From positions 806,001-870,000 of the forward strand of contig NZ_CP070961.1 of assembly GCF_017086465.1 (NCBI RefSeq): a DNA stretch of 64,000 bases. The letters are read 5' to 3'. Positions within the stretch are counted from its first letter, which is position 1, and the number at the start of each line of letters is the position of its first letter. A program made the position numbers and the translations under genes. Shown one piece after another: positions 47,905 to 57,727 of this stretch. Source of the DNA: Nocardioides sp. zg-1228. Its GTDB lineage: Bacteria > Actinomycetota > Actinomycetes > Propionibacteriales > Nocardioidaceae. The notes under the pieces are model-generated. The model was given only the letters and a program-made list of their open reading frames with translations, was not told the origin of the DNA and did not search any database.

Positions 47905-48322
47905 CCGTACTGATCGAGCACGTGGGTCGAGATCGTGTGACGACGCGATCTGAATGAGGTCGGCAGGCGAAGACCACCGGGGTTGAGCGGGGATGTCCCC
48001 GCTCAACGGCCCGGATCCGGGTGTCCTAGCGGGGACGGGACGTGTGTAGTGGGCCAGCCAGACTCGCGCGGGAGCGTGGCGGTGCTGGAGCGGGGATGTC
48101 CCCGCTCAACGGCCCGGATCCGGGTGTCCTAGCGGGGACGGGGCGTGTCTAGTGGGCCAGCCGGCCTCGCGCGGGAGCACGGCGGGCGTCGAGCAGCGCC
48201 GTGCGCAGCCAGCTGCGGAGCGGTGAGTCGGTCGTCATCCGACGACCCTGCAGCAGCGTGACGCCGGGCGCACGCCGTTAATCGGGGTGACCCGGCAGGC
48301 CCCGCCGACTACCGTCGCCGCC
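47905..48322. other. 418-bp intergenic region with tandem palindromic repeats
   Basis: No gene was found. The first part has a small AGATCG/CGATCT inverted repeat (47930-47951) that may terminate glmM. Most of the rest (47983-48190) consists of two tandem copies of a palindromic element. The remainder up to the acetyltransferase start holds its probable promoter. Confidence 0.7.
47983..48190 (+). repeat. Two tandem 103-bp palindromic repeat units
   Basis: Unit 1 (47985-48087) and unit 2 (48088-48190) are offset by 103 bp and nearly identical for about 90 bp. Each has a perfect stem with arms TTGAGCGGGGA / TCCCCGCTCAA (2-nt loop; the first two T are missing in unit 2), then the palindrome CCCGGATCCGGG, then CCTAGCGGGGACG and a conserved TAGTGGGCCAGCC block. 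A third copy lies inverted at 22821-22895. No ORF covers the units. Confidence 0.88.
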
Positions 48323-49318
48323 GTGGGCGTCGACATCGAGCAGATCGACCCGCGCAACGAGGCGGCCCTCCGCGCGTGGTGGGAGGTCGGGCGAGCGGCG
48401 ACGGCCGAGCGGCCCGGCATGCCGTGGCCGGTGTGGGAGCAGAGCCGGGTCGCCCTGCCGGCGCCCAACCCCGAGCGGGGCGTCACGATCGTCGGGGCGA
48501 TCCACGGCCGTGAGATGGTCGGGGCCGGCCTGCTCACCCGGACGCTCAAGGACAACCTGCACTCCGCCATGGCGTTCGTCTACGTCCGCCCCGACCGCAC
48601 GCGGCAGGGCATCGGGCGCCGGCTGGCCGAGGAGCTCGAGGTCGTGGCCGCGGGCGACGGGCGTACGACGATCCAGGGGGAGGCCTACGTCCCGCCCGGC
48701 GGGTCCGGCCCGGCCGAGCACTTCGCCCGGGCGATGGGCTACGACGTCGCCAGCCGCGAGTCGATCAAGGAGCTGGCGCTCGCTGACTACCGCGCCCGCC
48801 GCGACGAGCTGGTGGCGACTGCGCCGGTGCCCGACGGCTACCGCGTCGTCACCTTCGACACCGTGTGCCCCGAGGAGCACCTCGCGTCGTTCGGCCGGAT
48901 CCTCGGCATGCTGATGTCGGAGATCCCGCTCGGCGAGCTCGACCTCACGGCGTCGGACTGGACGCCGGAGCGGATCCGCGAGGCCGAGCAGCGCCAGGTC
49001 GCGATCGGCCGCCACGTCCACACGGCGTTGGCGATCGCACCGGACGGCTCGGTGGCGGGTGTCTCCGACGTACGCGTCGACGACAGCGACCCGGCCCACG
49101 GCCAGGTCGGCATCACCCTCGTCGACCCGGTCCACCGCGGCCGCCGGCTCGGCCTGGCGCTCAAGGTCGCCACGCACGACCTCGCCCTCGCCACCCATCC
49201 CGGCCTGGTCTCCCTCGACACCTCCAACGCCGAGGTCAACACCTGGATGAACGCCGTCAACGACGCGCTCGGCTACCGCACGATCGAGACGCTGCTGGAG
49301 CTGCAGAAGCGGCTCTGA
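48323..49318 (+). CDS. GNAT family N-acetyltransferase (tandem domains)
   Basis: The 331-residue protein appears to contain two GNAT folds. The first has AFVYVRPDRTRQGIGRRLAEEL; the second has GITLVDPVHRGRRLGLALKVAT, each matching the acetyl-CoA loop (R/Q-x-x-G-x-G/A). The target is unknown. The GTG at 48323 is preceded 7 nt upstream by TACCGT, a leaderless arrangement. Confidence 0.85.
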   Translation: MGVDIEQIDPRNEAALRAWWEVGRAATAERPGMPWPVWEQSRVALPAPNPERGVTIVGAIHGREMVGAGLLTRTLKDNLHSAMAFVYVRPDRTRQGIGRRLAEELEVVAAGDGRTTIQGEAYVPPGGSGPAEHFARAMGYDVASRESIKELALADYRARRDELVATAPVPDGYRVVTFDTVCPEEHLASFGRILGMLMSEIPLGELDLTASDWTPERIREAEQRQVAIGRHVHTALAIAPDGSVAGVSDVRVDDSDPAHGQVGITLVDPVHRGRRLGLALKVATHDLALATHPGLVSLDTSNAEVNTWMNAVNDALGYRTIETLLELQKRL

Positions 49319-49324
49319 GGCCAC

Positions 49325-50293
49325 TCAGAGCTTGCGCAGCCGCACGTAGCGCACGGAGTGGTCGGCGTCCTTGCGGAGCACCAGGTTGGCGCGGGAGCGG
49401 GTGGGGGCGACGTTCTGCACGAGGTTGGGCCCGTTGGTCGAGTCCCAGATGCGGGTGGCCTGGTCGACGGCCTCGTCGTGGGAGAGCGCGGCGTACTTGC
49501 GGAAGTAGGACGCCGGGTCGCGGAAGGCGGTCTCGCGCAGCCGCAGGAAGCGGTCGACGTACCACCGCTTGATGTCGGCCAGGGCAGCGTCGACGTAGAC
49601 GCTGAAGTCGAAGAAGTCGCTGACCGCCAGCCCGGTGCGTCCGTCCTCGCGGACCCGTGCGGGCTGGAGGACGTTGAGGCCCTCGATGATCACGATGTCC
49701 GGGCGCTTGACCACGACCTTCTCGTCGGGCAGCACGTCGTAGACCAGGTGGGAGTAGATCGGCGCCTCGACCTCGTCGCGGCCCGACTTGATGTCGATGA
49801 CGAACTTGAGCAGCGCCCGGCGGTCGTAGGACTCCGGGAACCCCTTGCGGTGCAGGATCCCGCGGCGTTCGAGCTCGGCGTTGGGCAGCAGGAAGCCGTC
49901 GGTGGTGACGAGGGCGACGTTGGGGTGCTCGGGCCAGTGGGCGAGCATCTGCTGCAGCACGCGCGCGGTGGTCGACTTGCCGACCGCCACCGACCCGGCG
50001 AGGCCGATCACGAACGGCGTACGCGGCGGGGTGACGCGGTGCAGGAACTCCTCCTGCTTGCGGTGCAGGCGCGAGTTGGCCGCGACGTAGAGGCTCAGCA
50101 GCCGCGAGAGCGGGAGGTAGACCTGCTCGATCTCGCGCAGGTCGAGCTGGTCGCCCAGACCCCGGAGACGGGCGACCTCCTCGCGCGTCAGGGTGGTCTC
50201 GGCCGTGCCCGCCAGCTGCGCCCACGCCGCCCGGTCGAGCTCGACGTAGGGGGAGGACTCGCCGCCGTTGGAGGGCGCGCTGTCCTCGGGCAT
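49325..50293 (-). CDS. coaA: Pantothenate kinase, type I
   Basis: The 322-residue kinase phosphorylates pantothenate in the first step of CoA synthesis. It has Walker A (GSVAVGKST), the VIIEGLNVL strand and the [11 protein letters not shown] and YRKYA-like FRKYAAL motifs of the prokaryotic type I enzyme. It is divergent from glmS. CACAAT lies 7 nt before the ATG. Confidence 0.95.
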   Translation of the reverse strand: MPEDSAPSNGGESSPYVELDRAAWAQLAGTAETTLTREEVARLRGLGDQLDLREIEQVYLPLSRLLSLYVAANSRLHRKQEEFLHRVTPPRTPFVIGLAGSVAVGKSTTARVLQQMLAHWPEHPNVALVTTDGFLLPNAELERRGILHRKGFPESYDRRALLKFVIDIKSGRDEVEAPIYSHLVYDVLPDEKVVVKRPDIVIIEGLNVLQPARVREDGRTGLAVSDFFDFSVYVDAALADIKRWYVDRFLRLRETAFRDPASYFRKYAALSHDEAVDQATRIWDSTNGPNLVQNVAPTRSRANLVLRKDADHSVRYVRLRKL

Positions 50294-50358
50294 GGGTGCG
50301 ATTGTGGCACCGCCGCTGCGTCGGGCCGCGCAGCACCCTGCCGATAGACTCCCGGCCC

Positions 50359-52203
50359 ATGTGCGGAATCGTCGGGTACGTGGGTCCCAAGCCGGCCCAG
50401 GGCGTCATCATCGAGGGACTGCGGCGCCTGGAGTACCGCGGCTACGACTCCGCCGGCATCGCGCTCGTCGACGCCGGGTCGATCGTGTCGGAGAAGTGCG
50501 CCGGCAAGCTCGCCAACCTCGAGAAGGCGATCATCGACGCCCCGCTCCCGGCCAGCACCACCGGCATCGGGCACACCCGCTGGGCCACCCACGGCCCGCC
50601 GACGGACCGCAACGCCCACCCGCACCTGGGCCGTCAGCGTCGCGTGGCGCTGGTGCACAACGGCATCCTCGAGAACTTCGCCGACCTGCGCGCGCGCCTG
50701 GAGGCCGACGGCATCGAGATGGCCTCCGACACCGACACCGAGGTCGCGGCGCACCTGTTGGAGGAACAGCTCGAGACCGGCGTCGACCTGACCGTCGCCA
50801 TGCAGAACGTCTGCCGCGGCCTCGAGGGCGCGTTCACCCTCGTCGCCGTCGACGCCCACGACCCCGACCGCGTCGTCGCGGCACGCCGCAACAGCCCGCT
50901 CGTGGTCGGCGTCGGCGAGGGCGAGAACTTCGTCGGCTCCGACGTGGCCGCCTTCATCGAGCACACCCGCGAGGCGTTGGAGCTCGGCCAGGACCAGGTC
51001 GTCACGATCACCCGCGAGGGCGTCAGCGTCTCCGGCTTCGACGGCACCCCGGCCGAGGGCCGCCGCTACCACGTCGACTGGGACCTCTCGGCCGCCGAGA
51101 AGGACGGCCACGACTGGTTCATGCGCAAGGAGATCTTCGAGCAGCCGCGTGCCGTCGCCGACTCGCTGCTGGGCCGCCGCGGCGCCGACGGGCACCTGCA
51201 GCTCGACGAGATGCGCCTCTCCGACCAGGACCTGCGCGACATCGACAAGATCATCATCATCGCGGCCGGCACGTCGTTCTACGCCGGCATGGTCGCCAAG
51301 TACGCCATCGAGCACTGGTGCCGGATCCCGGTCGAGGTCGAGCTCGCCAGCGAGTTCCGCTACCGCGACCCGATCCTGACCAACGCCACCCTGGTGGTCG
51401 CGATCAGCCAGTCCGGCGAGACCGCCGACACGCTCCAGGCCATCCGGCACGCCCGGGCGCAACGCTCCAAGGTGCTGGCCATCTGCAACACCAACGGCTC
51501 GACCATCCCGCGTGAGTCCGACGGCGTCATCTACACCCACGCCGGCCCCGAGATCGGCGTCGCCTCGACCAAGGGCTTCCTCACCCAGCTCGTCGCCTGC
51601 TACCTCCTCGCGCTCTACCTCGCGCAGGTCAAGGGCACCCGCTTCGGCGACGAGATCTCCCTGGTGATGGACCAGCTCGACGAGATGCCCGGCCACGTCG
51701 AGACCGTGCTGGAGAAGGCCGAGCAGGTCTACGCGCTCGCCCGCGACCACGTGGACAACCGCTCGGTGCTGTTCCTGGGCCGCCACGCCGGCTACCCGGT
51801 TGCGCTGGAGGGGGCCCTCAAGCTCAAGGAGATCGCCTACCTGCACGCCGAGGGCTTCGCCGCCGGCGAGCTCAAGCACGGGCCGATCGCGCTGGTGGAG
51901 GAAGGGCTCCCGGTCCTGTGCGTCGTGCCGCCCCGGGGCCGCGACCACCTGCACAACAAGATGATCAGCGGCATCCAGGAGGTCCGCGCGCGCGGCGCCC
52001 GGACGATCTGCCTGGCCGAGGAGGGCGACACGACCATCGTCCCCTACGCCGACGAGCTCATCACGCTGCCGCAGGTGCCGGTGCTCCTCCAGCCGATCCT
52101 GGCCGTGGTGCCGCTGCAGCTGTTCGCGTGCGAGCTCGCCACGCTGCTCGGCCACGACGTCGACCAGCCCCGCAACCTCGCCAAGTCCGTCACGGTCGAG
52201 TAG
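50359..52203 (+). CDS. glmS: Glutamine-fructose-6-phosphate aminotransferase
   Basis: The 614-residue enzyme makes glucosamine-6-phosphate, the first step of amino-sugar synthesis. The N-terminal glutaminase starts MCGIVGYVG (Cys2 nucleophile) and has HTRWATHG; two SIS isomerase domains follow ([11 protein letters not shown] and [13 protein letters not shown]). It ends with KSVTVE. TAGACT lies 8 nt before the ATG. It supplies glmM. Confidence 0.97.
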   Translation: MCGIVGYVGPKPAQGVIIEGLRRLEYRGYDSAGIALVDAGSIVSEKCAGKLANLEKAIIDAPLPASTTGIGHTRWATHGPPTDRNAHPHLGRQRRVALVHNGILENFADLRARLEADGIEMASDTDTEVAAHLLEEQLETGVDLTVAMQNVCRGLEGAFTLVAVDAHDPDRVVAARRNSPLVVGVGEGENFVGSDVAAFIEHTREALELGQDQVVTITREGVSVSGFDGTPAEGRRYHVDWDLSAAEKDGHDWFMRKEIFEQPRAVADSLLGRRGADGHLQLDEMRLSDQDLRDIDKIIIIAAGTSFYAGMVAKYAIEHWCRIPVEVELASEFRYRDPILTNATLVVAISQSGETADTLQAIRHARAQRSKVLAICNTNGSTIPRESDGVIYTHAGPEIGVASTKGFLTQLVACYLLALYLAQVKGTRFGDEISLVMDQLDEMPGHVETVLEKAEQVYALARDHVDNRSVLFLGRHAGYPVALEGALKLKEIAYLHAEGFAAGELKHGPIALVEEGLPVLCVVPPRGRDHLHNKMISGIQEVRARGARTICLAEEGDTTIVPYADELITLPQVPVLLQPILAVVPLQLFACELATLLGHDVDQPRNLAKSVTVE

Positions 52204-52207
52204 ACGC

Positions 52208-52561
52208 ATGCCGGTCATCGGCGTCGGCATCGACGTGGTCGACATCGACCGCTTCACGCAGTCCCTCGAGCGCACCCCAAGGCTGCGCGGTCGACTGTTC
52301 ACCGAGGCCGAGTCGGTGCGTCCTCCGGCGTCGCTGGCCGCGCGCTTCGCGGCCAAGGAGGCGATGGCCAAGGCGCTCGGCGCGCCCGTCGGGATGGCCT
52401 GGCACGACGCCGAGATCGTCTCGGAGGAGACCGGCCGGCCGCGCTTCGAGATCCGCGGGACGGTCGCCGCGCGCGCCGAGGCGTTGGGGGTCGTGCACGT
52501 GCACGTCTCGCTGTCGCACGACGCCGGCATCGCCTCGGCCGTGGTCGTGCTGGAGTCCTGA
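52208..52561 (+). CDS. acpS: Holo-[acyl-carrier-protein] synthase
   Basis: The 117-residue enzyme transfers phosphopantetheine from CoA to acyl-carrier proteins. It has [10 protein letters not shown] and [12 protein letters not shown], the metal and CoA site motifs. It follows glmS by 4 bp and precedes nnr, forming a likely operon. Confidence 0.95.
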   Translation: MPVIGVGIDVVDIDRFTQSLERTPRLRGRLFTEAESVRPPASLAARFAAKEAMAKALGAPVGMAWHDAEIVSEETGRPRFEIRGTVAARAEALGVVHVHVSLSHDAGIASAVVVLES

Positions 52562-52570
52562 GGAGTCGCG

Positions 52571-53971
52571 ATGCTGCGTGCCCACACCGTCGAGGACGTA
52601 CGCCGCGCGGAGGCCGCCGCGATGGCGCGCCTGCCCGAGGGCGCACTCATGCAGCGCGCCGCGGCAGGCCTGGCAGCCGCCGTCCTCGACCTGCTCGGCG
52701 GGGGCTACGGCCGGCGCGTCCTGCTGCTGGTCGGGCCCGGCGACAACGGCGGCGACGCGCTGTGGGCGGGTGCCCGGCTCGCCGCCCGCGGCGCCTCGGT
52801 CGAGGGTCTGCTGCTCGCCGACCACGCCCACGAGGCGGGCCACGCCGCGCTGCTCGCCGCCGGGGGGCGTACGACCCGGAACGCCGACGACCTCGACCCC
52901 CACCCCGACGTGGTGGTCGACGGCATCGTCGGCATCGGCGGCCGGCCCGGGCTGCGGCCCGACGCGGTGGCGGCGCTCGAGCGGTTCGCCGGCGTGCCGG
53001 TGGTCGCGGTCGACGTGCCGTCCGGTGTCGACGTCGACGGCGGCACCCTCGACGGCGCGCACGTGCGCGCCGACCTGACGGTCACCTTCGGCACCCACAA
53101 GGTCGCCCACCTCGTCGACCCCGCCTGCCTGGCCAGCGGGGCGGTCCACCTCGTCGACCTCGGCCTCGACGACGGCGACCTCGGCGCGCCGGCGGTGGAG
53201 GCGCTCCAGCCGGCCGACGTCCGCCGCCTGCTGCCCCGGCCGGGACCCACCGCGCACAAGTACACCCGCGGCGTGGTGGGCGTCCGCGCCGGGTCGAGCA
53301 CCTACCCCGGGGCCGCCCTGCTGGCGGTCGCCGGCGCCGCGTGCGGCCTCACCGGGATGGTGCGCTACGTCGGCCCCGACGAGGTCGCCGCCGCTGTCCG
53401 CAGCGCGCACCCGGAGGTCGTGGGCGACGGACGGGTCCAGGCCTGGGTCGTGGGCCCCGGGGGCGGCGACGACGCCGAGGCGATGGTCGCCGCGGCCCGC
53501 TCCGACGACGTGCCCGTCGTGGCCGACGCCGACGCACTGCGCCACGTCGACGGCCGCGCGCCCGGCTGGGTCCTCACCCCGCACGCCGGCGAGCTGGCCG
53601 CCATGCTCGGCCTGGAGCGCGCCGAGGTCGAGGCAGCCCCGCTCGAGCACGCACGCCGGGCGGCCGACCGCTTCGACTGCGTGGTGCTCGTCAAGGGCCA
53701 CCACACCCTCGTCGCCGACCCCGGCGGGCGGGTGCGGGCCACCACCACCGGTGTGCCCTGGCTCGCCACCGCCGGGGCCGGCGACGTGCTCGCCGGACTC
53801 ATCGGCGCGCTGCTCGCCGCGGGCCTCGATCCCTTCGACGCCGCGTCCGTGGGCTCCTGGCTGCACGGCGCCGCAGCGACGCAGGCGTCCGGCGACGGAC
53901 CGCTCACCGCGGGCCGCGTCGCTGACCAGATCCCGCGCCTGGTGCGTGACACGCTCGCGGGTTTGGGATGA
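52571..53971 (+). CDS. nnr: Bifunctional NAD(P)H-hydrate epimerase/dehydratase
   Basis: The 466-residue protein repairs hydrated NADH/NADPH. The N-terminal YjeF domain has GPGDNGGDALWAG; the C-terminal ADP-dependent dehydratase domain has TPHAGELAAMLG, a LVKGHHTLV strand and the catalytic TAGAGDVLAG. It lies in the acpS-nnr-alr block common in actinobacteria. Confidence 0.94.
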   Translation: MLRAHTVEDVRRAEAAAMARLPEGALMQRAAAGLAAAVLDLLGGGYGRRVLLLVGPGDNGGDALWAGARLAARGASVEGLLLADHAHEAGHAALLAAGGRTTRNADDLDPHPDVVVDGIVGIGGRPGLRPDAVAALERFAGVPVVAVDVPSGVDVDGGTLDGAHVRADLTVTFGTHKVAHLVDPACLASGAVHLVDLGLDDGDLGAPAVEALQPADVRRLLPRPGPTAHKYTRGVVGVRAGSSTYPGAALLAVAGAACGLTGMVRYVGPDEVAAAVRSAHPEVVGDGRVQAWVVGPGGGDDAEAMVAAARSDDVPVVADADALRHVDGRAPGWVLTPHAGELAAMLGLERAEVEAAPLEHARRAADRFDCVVLVKGHHTLVADPGGRVRATTTGVPWLATAGAGDVLAGLIGALLAAGLDPFDAASVGSWLHGAAATQASGDGPLTAGRVADQIPRLVRDTLAGLG

Positions 53972-53978
53972 TCGTCCC

Positions 53979-55130
53979 ATGAGCGATCCTGTGCCGCCAC
54001 GCGCCGAGATCGTCGTCGACCTCGCCGCCGTGCGCCACAACGTGCGCATCCTCAAGGACCTCGTCAACGTCGACGGCCCCGTCGCGCTCATGGTGGTCGT
54101 CAAGGCCGACGGCTACGGCCACGGCATGGCCGAGGTGGCCGCGGCCGCCCGCGATGCCGGGGCCGACTGGCTGGGGGTGGCCACCATCGAGGAGGCGCTC
54201 GCCCTGCGGGCCGCCGGCGACTCGGGCCCGCTGCTGTGCTGGCTGAGCGCCCCGGGCGACGACTTCGCGGCCGCCGTGGCGGCCGGCATCGAGGTCACCG
54301 CCTACTCGCTGGCCGAGCTCGAGGAGATCGCCGCCGTGGGCGCTGCCCGCGTGCAGCTCAAGGTCGACACCGGCCTCTCCCGCGGCGGCGCGCCCCGCGC
54401 GGAGTGGTCCGATCTGTTCGCCAGGGCGAGCCTGCTCGAGCGCCAGGGCCGCATCACCGTCACGGGCATCTGGTCCCACCTCGCCGCGAGCGACGAGCCC
54501 GAGCACCCGGCCAACGACGCGCAGGAGGCCGCCTTCCGCGACGCCCTCGCGCTGGCCGCCGAGGCGGGTCTCGACCCGGACGTGGCCCACCTGGCCAACT
54601 CGGCGGCGGCGGTCCTGCGTCCGTCCTCCCACTTCGACATGGTCCGCTGCGGCATCGCGGCCTACGGCCTCGACCCGGCACCCGGCGTCAGCCCGCTCCT
54701 TGGCCTCCGGCCGGCGATGACGGTGCGGGCCCGCCTGCTGCTCAGCAAGGAGGTGCGGGCCGGCGACGGCGTCTCCTACGGGCACACCTGGCACGCCGAG
54801 CGCGACACGAGCGTCGGCGTCGTGCCGGTCGGCTACGCCGAGGGCGTCCCGCGGGCAGCAGGCAACACCGCCGCCGTCTGGGTGGGCGACTCGCGACGCC
54901 CCGTCCGGGGACGCGTGTGCATGGACCAGCTGGTGATCGAGCTGCACGGCGAGCTGCCGCCGCCCGGCACCGAGGTCGTCCTCTTCGGTCCCGGCGACGC
55001 CGGTGAGCCGACCGCGCAGGAGTGGGCCGACGCGGTGGGCACGATCAGCTACGAGATCGTCACCCGGATCGGCGGCCGGTTCGTCCGCCGGCACGTCGAC
55101 GGCGACGAGCCCGGAGGGACCGCACCGTGA
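53979..55130 (+). CDS. alr: Alanine racemase
   Basis: The 383-residue pyridoxal-phosphate enzyme makes D-alanine for peptidoglycan. The lysine that binds the cofactor is in VVKADGYGHG; the catalytic tyrosine is in GVSYGHTW. The ATG at 53979 is in frame and close to nnr. The stop overlaps the start of the hydrolase gene (GTGA). Confidence 0.95.
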   Translation: MSDPVPPRAEIVVDLAAVRHNVRILKDLVNVDGPVALMVVVKADGYGHGMAEVAAAARDAGADWLGVATIEEALALRAAGDSGPLLCWLSAPGDDFAAAVAAGIEVTAYSLAELEEIAAVGAARVQLKVDTGLSRGGAPRAEWSDLFARASLLERQGRITVTGIWSHLAASDEPEHPANDAQEAAFRDALALAAEAGLDPDVAHLANSAAAVLRPSSHFDMVRCGIAAYGLDPAPGVSPLLGLRPAMTVRARLLLSKEVRAGDGVSYGHTWHAERDTSVGVVPVGYAEGVPRAAGNTAAVWVGDSRRPVRGRVCMDQLVIELHGELPPPGTEVVLFGPGDAGEPTAQEWADAVGTISYEIVTRIGGRFVRRHVDGDEPGGTAP

Positions 55131-56191
55131 GCGTCAAGGGCCGCGTCTTCGGCTCGGTCGTGGGCGCGGCGGGCCTGGCCGCCGCCGCCGGCGCCGTGGG
55201 CATCGCGCGCCAGAACCGCGTCATCGGCAACCGCGCCGCCGGGGAGACGGTCGCCTTCGGCGAGCTGCACAGCCCGCCGCGGGTGGTGGTCGCCGACGAC
55301 GGCCTCGCCCTGCACGTGGAGATCGACGAGCCCGCCGACTTCGGCGGCCGCGCCACGACCGACGACGACCTCACCGTGGTGTTCGTGCACGGCTACTCCC
55401 TCAACCTCGCCTGCTGGCACTACCAGCGCGCGGCCTACCGCGGCCAGGTGCGCACCGTCTTCTACGACCAGCGCAGCCACGGCCGCTCCGCGCGCTCCGA
55501 CGAGAAGCACTGCACGATCGAGCAGCTCGGCCACGACCTGCGCCGCGTCATCGAGACGACGGTGCCCGGTCCGTGCGTGGTGGTCGGCCACTCCATGGGC
55601 GGGATGAGCGTGATCTCGCTCGCCCAGCAGCACCCCGACCTCTTCGGCGACAAGGTCCGCGGCGCCGCGCTGATCTCCACCACGGCCGGAGGCCTCGACC
55701 CGGGTCGCATCCTGTTCCCGATGCTGCCGCTCGGCCTCGGCGGGCGGTTCGTCGGCCGTGCCGTACGCACCCTCGACCGCGGCCACAAGGCCGTCGACCT
55801 CGCGCGGTCCTGGGGCCACGCGATCGCCGACGTCATCACCGACCGCTACGCCTTCGGCGACGACGTCCCCGCCTCGCACGTCGATTTCGTCTACTCGATG
55901 CTCGACGCGACGCCGTTCGCGGTGGTCGCGGACTTCTACCCCGCCTTCGCCACCCTCGACCACTTCGACCACCTCGCGCCCCTGGGGCAGGTCCCCACCT
56001 CGATCATCTGCGGCACCGCCGACAAGATCACCTCCGTCGGTCACAGCCGCAAGCTGCACAGCCGGATCCCGGGCTCGAGCCTGCTCGAGTGCGAGGGCGC
56101 GGGCCACATGGTGCTGCTCGAGCGCCACAAGCAGGTCACCGCCGAGCTCGACGACCTGATCTCGCTGGCCCAGGGGCAGGACCTGTCGTGA
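55127..56191 (+). CDS. Alpha/beta-hydrolase with N-terminal membrane segment
   Basis: The 354-residue protein has a hydrophobic segment (about residues 8-28), then an alpha/beta-hydrolase fold: oxyanion region VFVHGYSLN, nucleophile GHSMGGMS and catalytic His in EGAGHMVLLE. Its substrate is unknown; it may act on lipids or esters at the membrane. It begins in the alr stop and ends in the start of the next gene, so is part of a tightly coupled operon. Confidence 0.85.
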   Translation: MSVKGRVFGSVVGAAGLAAAAGAVGIARQNRVIGNRAAGETVAFGELHSPPRVVVADDGLALHVEIDEPADFGGRATTDDDLTVVFVHGYSLNLACWHYQRAAYRGQVRTVFYDQRSHGRSARSDEKHCTIEQLGHDLRRVIETTVPGPCVVVGHSMGGMSVISLAQQHPDLFGDKVRGAALISTTAGGLDPGRILFPMLPLGLGGRFVGRAVRTLDRGHKAVDLARSWGHAIADVITDRYAFGDDVPASHVDFVYSMLDATPFAVVADFYPAFATLDHFDHLAPLGQVPTSIICGTADKITSVGHSRKLHSRIPGSSLLECEGAGHMVLLERHKQVTAELDDLISLAQGQDLS

Positions 56192-57078
56192 GCCTCGTCG
56201 TGCGCAGGGTCGGCCCCGAGTCGGCCGCCGACGTGCTGGCCGTGGTGCGGGAGGCCTTCGGTGCCCGCCCGGCCCTCGACCCGCCGGCGGACGCCCTGGG
56301 CGAGGACGTCGACTCCCTGCGGCGCCTGCTCGCGCGCCGGGGTGGTCTGCTGGCGTGCCTCGACGGGGAGCCGGTCGGCTGCGTCGTCCTCGACCCGGGG
56401 CCCGACGGGCTGGTGCTCCGCCGCTTCGGCGTGACACCGGCGGCGCAGGGCAGGGGAGTGGCCACCGCACTCGTCGAGGCGGCCGTGGAGGCGTCCGCCG
56501 GGCGGTCGGCGGTGCGGGTCGTCGCCCGCGAGGAGCTGCCCGGCACCGTCGCGTTCTGGGAGGCCCACGACTTCGTCGTCACGGGCGGCGCGAGCCCCTA
56601 CGTCGAGCTCGCGAGGTGGCTGGGCACGTCGTTCGACGCCCCCGACGCGGAGACGATGCGCCGGCTCGGGGCCCGGGTCGGCGCCAGCCTGGTCGCCGGC
56701 GACCTGGTGGTGCTCACCGGTGAGCTGGGCGCCGGCAAGACGACGTTCACCCAGGGCCTGGGCGAGGGGCTCGGCGTGCGCGGCGGCGTGACGTCGCCGA
56801 CGTTCGTGATCGCCCGGGTGCACCCCGCGCTGGGGGAGGGGCCCGACCTCGTGCACGTCGACGCCTACCGACTCGGCGGCCTCGACGAGCTCGACGACCT
56901 CGACCTCGACACCTCCCTCGACACGGCCGTGACCGTCGTCGAGTGGGGGGCGGGCCTGGCCGAGGGGCTGGCCGAGTCGCGCCTCGAGGTCGTGATCGAG
57001 CGGACGGTGGGCGACGCGCCGGCCGACGACGGGGCCGACCCGCGCCGGGTTTCGCTGCGCTGGATCGTCGGACAGTAG
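56188..57078 (+). CDS. tsaE: GNAT acetyltransferase-TsaE fusion (t6A ATPase)
   Basis: The 296-residue protein has an N-terminal GNAT-like domain (about residues 1-145, with RFGVTPAAQGRGVATALVEA) joined to a full TsaE domain (about 146-296; Walker A GELGAGKT at 178-185, TSPTFVIA, HVDAYRL). TsaE is the ATPase that supports t6A synthesis with TsaB and TsaD on tRNA A37. The GNAT part's target is unknown. There is no internal start near the junction with a good ribosome-binding site. Confidence 0.88.
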   Translation: MSLVVRRVGPESAADVLAVVREAFGARPALDPPADALGEDVDSLRRLLARRGGLLACLDGEPVGCVVLDPGPDGLVLRRFGVTPAAQGRGVATALVEAAVEASAGRSAVRVVAREELPGTVAFWEAHDFVVTGGASPYVELARWLGTSFDAPDAETMRRLGARVGASLVAGDLVVLTGELGAGKTTFTQGLGEGLGVRGGVTSPTFVIARVHPALGEGPDLVHVDAYRLGGLDELDDLDLDTSLDTAVTVVEWGAGLAEGLAESRLEVVIERTVGDAPADDGADPRRVSLRWIVGQ

Positions 57079-57088
57079 CCTCGACGCC

Positions 57089-57727
57089 GTGCTGCTCGCC
57101 TTCGACACCGCGACCCCGCTGGTCTCCGTCGCCCTGCACGACGGTGAGCGGGTGGTCGTCGAGCACTCCTCCGAGCAGCCGATGAAGCACGGCGAGCACC
57201 TCGCGCCGCTCATCGCCCGCGCGATGGAGGACGCCGGCATCGTGCGGCAGGACCTCTCCGGGGTCGCAGTGGGGGTCGGCCCCGGACCGTTCACCGGGCT
57301 CCGGGTCGGCGTCGTCACCGCGCGCACCCTCGGCTTCGTCCTCGACGTCCCGGTCTACGGCGTGTGCTCGCTCGACGCCGTCGCCCTCGAGGTCGTCGGC
57401 GCCGGCGCACCGGACGGCGGGTTCCTCGTCGCCACCGACGCGCGCCGCAAGGAGGTCTACCTCGCCTCCTACGACGCCGACGGCCGCCGCCTCGAGGGCC
57501 CCGTCGTGACCCGCCCGGCAGAGGTCGCCACGGGCGCACCCGTCGCCGGCGCCGGTCCCGAGCTCTACCCCGACGCGTTCCCCCACGCGATCGCTCCCAC
57601 CCGGCCGGGCGCCGGCTGGCTGGCCGTCGGCGTGGCCGACGAGCTCGTCGAGCTGCTCGACCCCGAGCCCCTCTACCTGCGCCGCCCCGACGCGGTCGCC
57701 GGCGCACCCCGGAAGCCCGTCTCGTGA
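57089..57727 (+). CDS. tsaB: TsaB, tRNA t6A synthesis subunit
   Basis: The 212-residue protein is a degraded ASKHA-fold partner of TsaD: LLAFDTATPLVSVAL at the start and VGVGPGPFTGLRVGV. It scaffolds TsaD for threonylcarbamoyl transfer. The GTG start has TAGCCT 7 nt upstream. It overlaps rimI by GTGA. Confidence 0.94.
   Translation: MLLAFDTATPLVSVALHDGERVVVEHSSEQPMKHGEHLAPLIARAMEDAGIVRQDLSGVAVGVGPGPFTGLRVGVVTARTLGFVLDVPVYGVCSLDAVALEVVGAGAPDGGFLVATDARRKEVYLASYDADGRRLEGPVVTRPAEVATGAPVAGAGPELYPDAFPHAIAPTRPGAGWLAVGVADELVELLDPEPLYLRRPDAVAGAPRKPVS

Noticed and set aside
47983..48190. CRISPR-like array
   Set aside because: Only two units, with internal palindromes and no spacers of uniform length; no cas genes in the window.
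50188..52650. An 820-codon minus-strand open frame over glmS
   Set aside because: It mirrors the conserved glmS gene and has no recognisable domain; shadow ORF.
52190..54103. A 637-codon minus-strand open frame over acpS, nnr and alr
   Set aside because: Opposes three recognised enzymes and has no family features.
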